From contig OZ020586.1 in the NCBI GenBank assembly GCA_963971535.1, forward strand, positions 73,060,506 to 73,124,505: a stretch of 64,000 nucleotides of DNA, in the 5' to 3' direction. The stretch's first letter is position 1, and each line of letters begins with the position of its first letter. This document shows, piece after piece, positions 49,345 through 61,500 of this stretch. The DNA comes from Notolepis coatsorum. Taxonomy: Eukaryota > Chordata > Actinopteri > Aulopiformes > Paralepididae. The notes beneath the pieces are model-generated. The model searched no databases. It was not told where the DNA came from and worked only from the letters and a program-made list of their open reading frames with translations. Made by a program: the position numbers and the translations under genes.

Positions 49345-49560
49345 CCGTGCCATGAACAACGCATGCCTGGAATGGGTACAATCAGTGGTGCAGTCGTAAT
49401 ATGGGAACTGGTTACACGCCACGTGCACGCGCGCTCCCGCGCACGCGCATACATGTTCCCTCAGTTGCACAGAACAGATGATTATTATGCATAACAATGG
49501 AGATCAAGCAGCCCCCCACCTTCTCGTAGGTTCTTATTATTATGCAAAGTCTAGGTGACA
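49345..49560. repeat. Dispersed repeat shared with 57950-58505
   Basis: Shares GTGCAGTCGTAATAT, ACGCGCGC..CGCGCATACATG, TTCCCTC, GAACAGATGATTATTATGCA and TTATTATGCAAAGTCTAGGT with 57950-58085 and 58485-58510. Family unknown. Confidence 0.6.
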
Positions 49561-49909
49561 AGTGCCGGTGTTCTGCAAAATCCTACTCCCTGCAGAATTC
49601 TACTGCCGAGCGCTCCTGCGCTTGCGCACGCATGCGCATGACCCACAATCGTTCACTCTACAATATTCTGCCACCTTGCTGACGAACGTCATGTTGAGTC
49701 TTGTTGATATATCTTAAACAATATCTTAAACATATGTTTTTCATTGCACCTTTTGAACTGTATAAGCATGTAAATATTTGTATGTAATTGGCTTTGCAGC
49801 TGAATGTATTTGTAGATGATAACATGTCGGTACACCTGTTGGAGTTCGGAGTGAACTATAGGGTGACGTCACCCAGCTGTCAAAAGATATAGGCGATTCG
49901 CGCTACGGC

Positions 49910-49974
49910 AGCAGTTTTCGAGGAGGTAGTAGAATTCTGTTCTGCCGAATTCTACTACCTCCTCGAAAACTGCT
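49910..49974. repeat. 28-bp perfect hairpin
   Basis: 49910-49937 (AGCAGTTTTCGAGGAGGTAG...) is the exact reverse complement of 49947-49974, with a 9-base loop (TGTTCTGCC). Confidence 0.9.
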
Positions 49975-50074
49975 GGCTTTCTACAACGGCCGGGTACTTA
50001 TCATTGCGCGCACTTCTGCCCTGAGTGACTACTAATAACACGCTGTGTAACCGCGTGTGTGCACGACTGCACCC

Positions 50075-50135
50075 CTGGGTACAATACAGTACGGCTCAAC
50101 AATACATACAATTGTTAAGGGGATGCAGACCAGTA
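50075..50135 (-). mobile_element. LINE 3' UTR fragment
   Basis: GGGTACAATACAGTACGGCT and AATTGTTAAGGGGATGCAGA match the inverted 3' UTR of the 42200-44190 family. Confidence 0.75.
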
Positions 50136-50340
50136 CCTGGTTCAACTAAGTCAATCAAGAGTCCCATTATCCAGATTCAATTAACCCGATGTTTGAATCC
50201 GGGATTTTCCTGTTCCTCGAATGCTTATTCAGTCTCGTCGTTCATTTGAACCAGACTTGAGACTCAGGATAATTGCCGCGGCCGCTTCAGCTGAAAAGAC
50301 AGCAGATGTCGATAGCAGAAATCCTGATTTTCTAACGGCA

Positions 50341-50420
50341 TTGATTGATTGATTGATTGATTGATTTAAAACTTTATTAACAGATTGCAGAATGGGTACA
50401 ATGCAGTACGCTCAATAGCC
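50341..50420 (-). mobile_element. LINE 3' tail
   Basis: (GATT)n, then AAAACTTTATTAACAGATTG and CAGAATGGGTACAATGCAGT: the inverted end of the same LINE family. Confidence 0.8.
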
Positions 50421-50644
50421 TCGCAGACAAGTTAAATGCATAATCTATAGGCTAATTTTAAGTCCCTCATTACCCCAATCAATCAGATTATATTTCTTTA
50501 AACGTGCCTGCTGGCAGTAGGTTTATGGATTGAATAATCAAATGAGATCTTGCTAGTGAAAATAATTAGTTCAACTCTTTCAGAATAACGATACGGCTCT
50601 CTTATCCATTGATGGATGTATGATGCATGTTTTATTTATCTGCA

Positions 50645-50720
50645 CTGTGGTGTGACGGTTGGTCCTTTTGCCTTTCACGCGGACGACCCGTGTTCGAATC
50701 CCCCTTCTTCTAGTTTCTTT
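50645..50720 (+). repeat. tRNA-like sequence, + member of an inverted pair
   Basis: GTGGTGTGACGGTTGG (box A-like) and CGTGTTCGAATCCCCC (box B-like), followed by T-rich sequence. The part GCGGACGACCC matches the inverted partner. Confidence 0.5.
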
Positions 50721-50872
50721 TTTCTTTTTGCAATGTAAATACTTCAATTTGGTGCACGTTGAGAGCTATATAAAGAATGACATCCTCAATGCATGTAGAT
50801 TTATAATATTTTAACTTAAAACTAGGCTACTTTTGCGTATATTCATTAATATTATATTCCAAAAAAATTATA

Positions 50873-50952
50873 TTGGAAACACGGGGTTTCAAACTAGGGT
50901 CGTCCGCTTGACAGGAGTGAGCACTAGCCGTTGCACCACTGTGCCAGACGGG
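50873..50952 (-). repeat. tRNA-like sequence, - member of an inverted pair
   Basis: The minus strand reads GGCACAGTGGTGCAACGGCT, AGTGCTCACTCCTGTCAAGC, GGACGACCCTAGTTTGAAAC. It resembles the + member 150 bp to the left, in opposite orientation. Confidence 0.5.
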
Positions 50953-51754
50953 ATATATAAATTGTGTATCCGTCAATGGACAAGAGACCCGTGTTTCGAA
51001 TATTTTTCTTTTGAATGAAGTTTTATCTCTTTATTCTCAAATGCATTAATGTGACGTCAACGGCTCATTCAATTGCTCAAATCCGTCAAACAGCACATCT
51101 CATCAGACATTTTAATCCCAGTTACAATATCACAATAACGTGTGAGTGATGATACAATTCAACAATCCTCAGATTCCTCGTAATTCATAATCCACAAAAA
51201 CCACAATCCACGCATAGACACTTCAATTTTATGCGGAGAATATATGAAACTAATCAGAGCCAAACGGCCGATAGGTTTCATCCATTAAAAATATCCCTGC
51301 GGGATTCACATTTGCAATGCTCCGTTATTAAAATAACCACATGCAGCGTGTATCGCGACTCCGAGCACCGTATATGACGTGCATTATTTTATTTAGGACA
51401 AAGTAAATCTATAGGCTGAATATGATTTATTATCAGCATTTAGTTCTATTATTATACATTTCAAAAGCCCCCTCTAGGAAAACGAAGCACAAAAACATAA
51501 TTCAGAATGGTATAATGGGATCTAGACTGTGAGAAATATTTCAGGAAGCGAGTTGGCATTTTTTTGCGAGGGCGTGGCTATGGTTCATCCAGCTAACTGA
51601 ACTTAACCCTGCTCCGGACCAGGTTCAAACTTTCTGATCTGTTACCATGTTGATTTAGAAAATCCGACTTCGGGGAACCGAAAGGTCTGGCTTAAGTCAA
51701 GCTATGCTGAAAATTATCCGGCTAACTCAGTTAGCCAGGTACGGGGAACGGGGA

Positions 51755-52190
51755 AAGACTTTTGTCTTGTTTACATCAGGGTCCCCCATTTTCAATTCAT
51801 AGTGACATTTATGACATACACAACATACATGACATGACATTTATGGCATAGGGACATACATGACATACATGTAGTACTGTTACATTTGTGACATATATGA
51901 TATGCAAATATACAGTACTGTTACCCATAGATCCTAACAGATAATATATACATATGATGGGGAGGAGACTGTACATTAGGAGGGGGTGGGTGGGTGGGAG
52001 AGAAATATACATACGGCGGGGAGAGAATATATACATACGGTGGGGACTGGGAGGAGACTGTCTATTAGGAGGGGGGGGGGGTTTGGACATTTACGGTGGC
52101 CAGTTTTGAATTGCAGCCTCCCGTAGGTGCTCTTTTAGAGCGGTTTTGAATGTGGGTAGGGATTCACATTCCTTTACAGGACTAACGTTA
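51755..52190 (-). mobile_element. LINE 3' portion (same family as 42200-44190)
   Basis: AAGACTTTTGTCTTGTTTAC and GGGTCCCCCATTTTCAATTC begin the inverted 3' UTR; the coding end KECESLPTFKTALKEHLREA is at 52090-52180. It closely resembles 22440-22960, with the same GT-rich block. Confidence 0.88.
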
Positions 52191-52492
52191 AAGGGGCACT
52201 GACCGGAAAACAACAGCGATTTATTTTGCATAATCTCACACATATTCCAACGCAAGGCTCTAAACCGTTTTGCACACATTCGTTTAACTTTAGTTCAATG
52301 AGTTTGCATATGGCTACTACCAGTGATGTCATCAGAGTACACTGAATCATATGCATCCTTGTGTTGTGTTAATTACAGCTCAGTGAAATGATGTAGATGA
52401 AAATATAGAGATAATGATTGCTTTCATTTCGTTGAGCTTTCATTAAAGAATGTGATATTTCTAAATCAGATTGTGTTTTGTGTCTGTTGCAG

Positions 52493-52526
52493 GAGGACAT
52501 TGACCAAGCTCCAGATGACACCAGGG
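52493..52526 (+). CDS. RECQL4: RECQL4 exon 2
   Basis: EDIDQAPDDTR plus one base. Acceptor TGTTGCAG, donor AGGG|GTGAGT. Human exon 2 begins DDVEAAPEETR, so the numbering assumes the human layout. Confidence 0.85.
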
Positions 52527-55500
52527 GTGAGTGTTCTGTATGTGGTAATGACGCCAGGAGTTTTGATTGATTGATTAAAAATGTTATTAACAGATTGCAG
52601 AATGGGTACAATACAGTACAGCTGAATACACACAACTGCTAAGAGGATGAAGACTTTTGAATGAAAATACTTCTGTCTTGTTTACATAAGGGTCCTCCAT
52701 TTTCAATTCATCAAGACATTTATGACATACAGTACAGTACTGTGTAAGAAAAAGAGATCATAAAAAAAGATATGCATCCAGTTTCTAATTGCAGCCACCC
52801 GTAGGTGCTCTTTATGTGGTGGTTTAGAGATATTGGAGTCAGGACATGTTATTATTTGTACCAGTGTTCTGGGATTAGAGATATTGGAGTCAGGACATGT
52901 TATTATTTTTAACAGTGTTCTGGGATTAGAGATATTGGAGTCAGGACATTATTTGTACCATGAATATTACTGTGAATATTATTTCTAAACATACTTTAGA
53001 ATCCTGCCCCCCACTGACCTCCACTCAGAACTGAAGCCAATAATAATAATATGTTTGGAACTCCTGTCAGAGCTGTACAGGGAATATCGCAGTCTGAAGC
53101 AAGCCAAGGAGAACGCCAGCTCTACCAATGGAACCAACGGACAACCAGAACAACACAGCACTGCCACACACCCCAGCCCTGCTAACCAGGTAGGGTGTCA
53201 GTGTCATTATATACTGAGTGGGACTTGTACTGCTGTTATGCTTGTGTTGCATTTAGCAGTCACCATTACACAGCAATAATACTATCTGAATAATGACTAA
53301 CACCTCTATCTGAATAATGACTTTAACACCTCTATCTGAATAATGATTCTATCACCTATCTGAATAATGACTTTAACACAAGTCAAGTCAAGAGTTTTAT
53401 TTGTCACGGCATACAAGTATACAATGAAATGCGGGTGGTCTTGCCCGCAATGATGTGCAATACAGTAGTAACAACATATAATAGAATCCAATAAAACAAC
53501 ATTGTGCAATAAACAGTAACATAGTAGGGCATATCGGTATTTGTACATAAGTTATTTACAGAGCATGGAGGACATGCTAGGTCCTGTGGTAGTGCATACA
53601 CTGTTAGCTACGGATGAGGCACTGTGTCTTTCTGTACATTGCTATTTTATACAGTCTCAGGTTATAGTATAAAGTGACCTTTCCTTAGTGGCCATAAGTG
53701 TGGGCGTGTGCAGCATGAGTGTGTGCTTGCTCATGTTAAAGTGGCTGCTAGTGTGTGAGCGTGTACAGTGTGTGTGCTCATGTTTGCTTGAGTGTGGAGA
53801 GTTCAGTGTTCAAGGCTCTGATGGCCTGGGGGAAGAAGCTGAGCCGAAGCCTCTCTGTCCTAGTAGCTGGGGTTCGCAGGCGTCTGCCTGACCTCAGCAG
53901 CATGAACAGGCTGTTGTTGGGGTGGTGTGGGTCTTTCATTATTCTGCAGGCTCTGGATTTGCACCTCTTGTTGTATAGAACCTGCAGGGGTGGTAGTGCA
54001 ATACCCGTGGTACGCTCGGCTGAGCGCACCACTCTCTGTAGAGCCTTCTTGTCCTGTGCCGTGCTGTTTCCATACCAGGCAGTGATGTTTCCAGTCAAGA
54101 TGCTCTCTACAGCTCCGGAGTAGAAGGACTGGAGTATCTTCCCAGATACTCTGAACTTCCTTAACTGTCTCAGGTGGTAGAGTCGCTGCTTCGCCTTTTT
54201 TTACGACTGAGTCTATGTGTGTTGACCATGTCAGATCCTCTGAGATGTGGACCCCCAGGTACTTAAAGCTGCTCACCCTGTCCACGGTAGCCCCGTTTAT
54301 CCTCAGTGGTGTGTGTGTCTCCTGCTGTCCTCTCCTATAATCCACGATCAGCTCCTTGGTTTTACCAATGTTCAGGAGCAGGCTGTTGTCCTGGCACCAG
54401 CGTTCCAGTACCTCAACCTCCTCCCGGTAGGCCTTTTCGTCGTTGTCCGAGATCAGCCCCACCATCACTGTGTCGTCCGCAAACTTCACTATGGAGTTGG
54501 AGCTGAACTTGGCCACACAGTCGTGTGTGTATAGTGAGTACAGCAGGGGGCTTAGAACACAGCCCTGGGGGACCCGATGCTCAGGGTGATGGTGTTGGAG
54601 GTCTGACCCCCCACCCTGACAGCCTGCGGCCTTTCGCTCAGAAAGTCCAGTATCCAGGCGCTCAGAGTGGAGCTCAGACCCAGCTCGATCAGCTTGTCCA
54701 CCAGTCTGGTGGGGACTATGGTGTTGAACGCTGAGCTATAGTCAATGAACAACAGTCTCACATAGCCCCCCTTCTGGCGGTCAAGGTGAGAGAGGGTGCT
54801 GTGCAGTACCTGGGAGACCGCATCGTCAGTGGACCTGTTTGGCCTGTATGCAAATTGCATGGGGTCCATATCACTGGGGAGGGAGGCACAAATGTGATCC
54901 TTGACCAGCCTCTCGAAACATTTCATGGCCACAGAGGTGAGTGCCACCGGTCTGTAGTCGTTGAGACATGTTGGGGAGGGTTTCTTTGGTACAGGGATGA
55001 TGGTAGACATCTTGAAGCAGGCAGGGACCACTGACTCCGCCAGGGATTGATTAAATATGGCGGTGAACACAGGGGCTAGCTGGTTGGCACAGGACTTAAG
55101 TATGCGTCCTGTTATACCATCTGGGCCAGCAGCTTTTCTGGTGTTCACCTGCATAAATGCTCTTCTCACACTGTGTTCCGACAACGAGAGAGCGTCCCCG
55201 CCCCCCCCCCGGGGTTGCCCCCCCCCCCCCCTCCACAACAGCCGGCGCGCCAGTGACGTCACTAGCCGTTGAGCTAGCGGCGCCACTGTCTACACCAAAC
55301 CGAGCATAGAAAGAGTTGAGTTTGTCCGCGAGAGAGGCGTCGTCGCTCCCCATTGAGGGGGCGCTGACTTTGTAGTCAGTTATTGTCCTCAGTCCCTGCC
55401 ATAAGCCTCTATCTGAATAATGACTTTAACACCTCTATCTGAATAATGACTAACACCTCTATCCAGGGAGCGAAATTAACTTTTTGACTCACCGGCCAGT

Positions 55501-58500
55501 GGCGGGTAGATGGGAAGAGTCTAACCGCCAAGCATATTTCTTACCTGCCAACATTTTTTTGATTAAAAAAAAATATATATATATTTTATATAATTTTTTT
55601 TTAAATAAAATATATATTATATAATCATACTTGTAGTTGTATTATCTGCGAGACATCGCCACCACGCAATAAGTCAAAATGCTTGCTATCTGCAAACAGC
55701 TCCACTGTCTGTGTGTATACTTGAGTAGCCTCCAGCTCCAGCAAGGATTCTCCGGCCCTGCAGCTAGACCCTATATTCAGCTAGACCCTACATTCAGCAT
55801 GCAAGGATTCTCCGGCGATGCAGCTGGACCCTATTTATAACGTTACCGTTCTTTTGTCAAATCACATTCAACATGCCCTCAGCTAGAATACGCATTCAAT
55901 CAATGTTATAAGACATTGATATCAGGAGCTATCTGTAGCTACTGCTAGCCCGGTAGATAACGTTAAGACAATTTAGTTTACTGGGACAGATGGATCAACG
56001 TGAGCTAGCTAAGCTAGCTAACGAGGGAACGGAGGTATTATGCACTCGAGTAGACTATTGCTGGAGCATTTGTTGATATCAGCAGCTATCAGTAGCTAGC
56101 CAGCTAGATACCGTTAGACAATGCCTCGTCATGTATTAAACTAAAAGTGAATAGTTGACTGGGTCATTGTTTAAACAGTAACGTTAGCTCTTGGAGGTCC
56201 GATATAGACTAGAGCAGATGGAAGTAAACAAGCCAAATGATAGCTTCCGATTGGTCATTTGCTTTTTTTTCCTCATGAAACCAGTCACGTCACTCTACTG
56301 TGATTGGACCGTTGACTTGAGTGCGATGTGGGACTTGTAGTTTTTTAACGATCTCGCGGCGGAGAAAAAAAAGACGAGCGGCTATAATCTGTACTCGCAC
56401 AAGAGTATCGTTATGAACTACACGTCTACACGCCACACGGCGGGCAGCCCTCTAAGTGTCATGCGCCAAAGGTAAAAACAGACCGCCCCTGGCGGGCGGC
56501 GGGCTTTAGTTTCGGTCCCTGCCTCTATCTGAATAATGACTAACACCTCTATCTGAATAATGACTAACACCTCTATCTGAATAATGACTATCTGAATAAT
56601 GACTAACACCTCTATCTGAATAATGACTAACACCTCTATCTGAATAATGACTAACACCTCTATCTGTATAATGACTAACACCTCTATCTGAATAATGACT
56701 AACACCTCTATCTGAATAATGACTAACACCTCTATCTGTATAATGACTTTAACACCTCTATCTGAATAATGACTAACACCTCTATCTGAATAATGACTAA
56801 CACCTCTATCTGAATAATGACTTTAACACCTCTATCTGAATAATGACTTTAACACCTCTATCTGAATAATGACTTTAACACCTCTATCTGAATAATGACT
56901 AACACCTCTATCTGAATAATGACTAACACCTCTATCTGAATAATGACTTTAACACCTCTATCTGAATAATGACTAACACCTCTATCTGAATAATGACTTT
57001 AACACCTCTATCTGAATAATGACTTTAACACCTCTATCTGAATAATGACTAACACCTCTATCTGAATAATGACTTTAACACCTCTATCTGTATAATGACT
57101 CTTAACTCATTCCCAGCCAACAACGAGTTTACTCGTTATTGGGCGCCATGCGTTGAACGCCAACAACAAGTAAACTCGTTATTTGGTCAGTTTTTCTTTT
57201 TTTTCTCGATTTTAATATTCTATTCAATGTCACGGACCTGTATGTTGCCGTTAAAAGCCATACTGGGACCCAGAGGGTGCAGTACCGGCCAGATCTGGCT
57301 AGGTGGCAGTATAGAGAGTGCAGTAAACCGTGTTACATTTAAATCCCTCCGGGCGCTAAATTTAGACGGAGCCGAGTAAATCGTTTCATCCGCACTTCGA
57401 AACGCATCTGGCACACTCGATCCATAAATTGTGCCAAATTATGTCCGGGACCAGATGGACACCAATACTGGAAATCACGATCACACAATTGGAATATTCT
57501 TTTTGGAATGCCCCCGACCAAAGGTAAGGACTATCTGCTGACATCAATTTCAGCTTGATCCAACAATGTTTTCATATCGATCCAGCTGATCAGCGTCTGT
57601 AGTGTTCAACAAGAAAGCCGTTACTGGCCATCAAAGCATAAAAAAACGACCCCCCCACTTTCATGCATTCATGGTGAAACATATTATATACATTTGATTT
57701 GGAAATAGTAGCGTGTCCAGGCAAGGAACGCCAGCGCTTATAATAGAATACACGTAGCGCCCTATAAACCAGCTTTTCATGAATTATCCCGGATCACTCC
57801 TAAACTATACTTATATTCACCACAGGATAACGCGCGAACGTATGCATGAAAAAAATTATCTCTTTTTTGCATTTTCAACAGAAGAAAGTCACTGTCAAAT
57901 GACTATAGTATTGTCTCCATAGCTAGAATATAGAATATAGACAGGAGTGCAGTCGTAATATCAGAACTGCCTGTACGCTGTTTAAATGACGCCACGTGCA
58001 TGTGCGCTCACGCGCGCGCATGCGCATACATGTTCCCTCGCGTGCGCACAGAACAGATGATTATTATGCATAAATAGTAGGAAACATGTTTGTACTAGTT
58101 TTAGTTTAGTTTTGTAAATATTGCCTTGAAATAGAGAAGCTGAAAAAGGTAGCAGGATGTAGCCTTCAATATATAAAGAAATTATATTGTCAACAGATAT
58201 GGTTGAAAAACAAACAATGTTTTAAATGTAATTGTAGATACAATATTGTAGTTACAATTTCTTTAATTGAATTAACTTAAACTAGAAAAGTAAATACAAA
58301 CTAAATTAACAATGTAACTTAGTTTACAGAAGGACAGTTTCCTTCTGAAGCACAACTTAATGCCTCATCCTTCCAGTCGGGACCATTTGTCACATAGTGA
58401 GAGCTCCACAGCTCAAGCAAACCCCCACAGGGCTTGAATTTTGGTTTTGCACTTCTCGTTCTTTGTTATGTTATTGGTATCCTATTATTATGCAAAGTCT

Positions 58501-61500
58501 AGGTGATAGATAAGTGCCGGTACTTGGCGCACGGCGCGACGAGTCAAGTGAAAGATGTGAACGCATTTTTGTGTGCGCGTACTTCTGCTCAGAAAACTGC
58601 TGGGACGGCGTGGTACCGCGTGGGACCACCACTGAATATAGATATAGCCAGAGGTGCAGTCAGTGGTGCAGTGCTGGGCAACCGCGGTCAAACGGCGTTT
58701 GGGCTTCGAAGTGCGCGCATCCTATTATTATGCAAAGTCTAGGTGATAAGTGCCTAGACTTTGCATAATAATAGGATACCGTTTGGCCTCCGCCCATATT
58801 ACGACTGCACCCCTGGGTGCAGTGGTAATATTAGAAGTGGTGGGATAGTGGGGATGTTTTTGTAAATATTGCCTTGAAATAGAGAAGCTGAAAAAGGTCT
58901 GCTCAGAAAAGTGGTGGGATGGCGTGGTACCGCATGGGACCACCACTGCACCACTGGATATAGCTCTACAAACAAGGTGACGCACTCCTATCTTTAAAGC
59001 GTGGCATAGCTAGGACGGGACCAGGCTAATCCCTGGCGCTGAATGAGTTAACACTTCTATCTGAATAATGATTCTAACACCTCTGTCTGAATAATGATCT
59101 AACCCCCCCAGGATGGTGCTAGTTGGGGGTCCCATCTGAATCGCAGCAGGCTCCCTGTGGCTGCTCCCACTCTGACTCCCCAGGACAGAGACAACCTGCA
59201 GGCGTCGGCTCAGTACTACGGCATGAAGCTCAAGACCAACCTGGCGACGCTCACTAGTAAGGTAAGATATGCAGGCGTTCGTTTGAAATGGTCCTATCAA
59301 AAGGGGAATTGTTACTTTTGTTGCCGTTTTTATTGGTTCGGTTATGTTTCACGTTGCCAATTGACAATGAACCAAACCTTCTAAACAAAGCCATGTGATC
59401 ACGCAGGTCAACTTTCTATTGGACATCATCTTGAATCCTAATGACCATATGAACACCACCCTGTGATCCCCACCTTGGCTTGTTGCACAGATGTTATGGA
59501 ATACTATACGTTTCACAATTCACTGTCAGTGATTAAATATGTGATTTATGCACGCAAGGTTTTGCAGCACTGCCTTGCCTTTTGTGAATATGAGCCTTGA
59601 TTTCCGAAGTCATATTGAAGTTGAACTGAACAGAGTAATCATCGGGTTTGTCTTTATTCCTCCCGTCTGTCCCAGGAGAGACCTGTCTCTCTCAGGAAAT
59701 CTCAGACTCCTGGACGCACGCCACTAAAGTCCTGGAGAGACAGACAAGCAGGACAGACGGGCAGCCCAGCCAAGCCCTGCCCCTTCTCCTCTCCTCTCCA
59801 CAGACCAGCCAATCCCTGCCCCTTCTCCTCTCCTCTCCACAGACCAGCCAATCCCTGCCCCTTCTCCTCTCCTCTCAACAGACCTGCTAATACCCGCCCT
59901 GCATCCCGCATGCTAACGCATAGCCCACCGGAACCCACTGAACCCAGAGGAACATTTGAACCCAGTGAACCATTCGAGTCCCTACCTATCTCCTCGATGC
60001 ATGGTGACAACTCTACTATTGCCACTAGTAACCGTAATACTAGTAGCAATAGAAGCAATCATCCAGCCCCAGCCTCCTCCTCTACCCCAGGGGCTTCAGA
60101 AAGCCCACATGAAGATCTAGGACCTTCGGAGTCTTCAGGAGGAAGCCTAGGGTATTTGAGAACTCCACTAAGAAGTCTTGGGTATTTAGAAACTTCAGGA
60201 GGAGATGAAGGAGCTTTAGGAGGCTTAAGAGGAGACGTCGAGGGTCTAGAAACTGTTGGAGGAGGAACAAGGAATCCAGGAGACGTCAAAACATCACAAC
60301 AAACCCCAGGAGCTTTGGGAGGTTGGAGTGGAAGAGGCGGAGCTTCAGGAGGTCCGATCGGAGGAAAAGGAGGTGTCAGAGGTCAGGAGTCGTTTGGCAG
60401 GCCTTCCCTGGGTAGCAGGCTGGGCTCAGTGGACCGAGGATGGCTGGAGAGGTGTCAGGTGTTTGGGGAGGTGGAGGAAGGAGAGAAGCCAGGAGCAGGC
60501 AACCTGGAGGTGGAGCTGGACAGAGGAGCAGGAGGAGGAGGAGGAGGAGGAGAGGTGGATGAAGCAGGCGGCATGGAGGTCATACCAGGGGAAAAGGTAG
60601 AACTGGAGAGAATAAGTGGAGGAAAGGAGATAAGAGAAAACGGAAAAGGGAAGAGAGGAGGAGAGGAAGATGGAGAGACCGGGAGGAAGCAAACAGACCG
60701 AAACACCAAAACACCCTCCACCGCCAAAACACCTTCCACCCGGCACGCTAGAAAAGACACAGGGATGAGGGAGGAGAGGGGAGAGGAGGGAGGAATGGAG
60801 GGAGGGATGGAGGGAGAGGAGAGCAGCAAGACGGAACAAGGGCAGATACCGGACGACAGCAGCCAAAGGAGGGGTGCAGGAAAGAAAGGAACAAAGAGCA
60901 CAGGGAGGAAGAAACAGAAGGATGGAGAGAATGGAGAGGGAGAGGTGAAGAAGAGGCGGAGGAAGATACAGAAGGATGGAGAGGAGGGAAACGTGGCAGG
61001 AGATGAGGGAGGGGTGAAGAAGAAGAGGAGGAAGAGACAGAGGGATGGAGAGGAGGGAGAGGTGGCAGGAGATGAGGGAGTGGTGAGGAAGAGGAGGAGG
61101 AAGGGTGGAAATGATGAGACGGCACCTGACACATCAGGAGGAGAGGAGGAGACCGCAAAAGTACTAGATAAGGTGAGCTTTCTTTCTAGCTTTCTTTGTC
61201 TTGTTCTTTCTGTTCTTTTCATTCCTGGGACATTGAGTCAAAGTTGTTCTCAGTCAGTTCTTCCTCTGCCTCTTCTTCATCTGTACAATGATGGTAAATC
61301 TATATTATGCTGGAGGTACATCAACAGCAAACGAGACAGATTCTAACTCACTCCTCAATGTGAACCTTTTTGAATCTGTAATGGTTATTATATCCACGAA
61401 TGATTGTGTCTGGGGCGTTATGGTCCCCCCCCCCCCCCTAACCACGTCTGCAGACTTCGGGCGTTAACGCAATAACTCTAATAGCTTTCATTTCAATCCT

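Larger units (their letters stand above)
50421..51750. other. Unassigned DNA except tRNA-like heads
   Basis: No gene. See the tRNA-like pair at 50645-50720 and 50873-50952. The remainder is unassigned. Confidence 0.5.

Noticed and set aside
53860-54516. Host gene on the minus strand
   Set aside because: FADDTVMVGLISDND and LNIGKTKELIVDYRR are L2 LINE reverse transcriptase motifs.
60455-61222. 255-codon Ser/Pro-rich minus-strand frame
   Set aside because: Antisense shadow of the Glu/Lys/Arg-rich RECQL4 exon 5.
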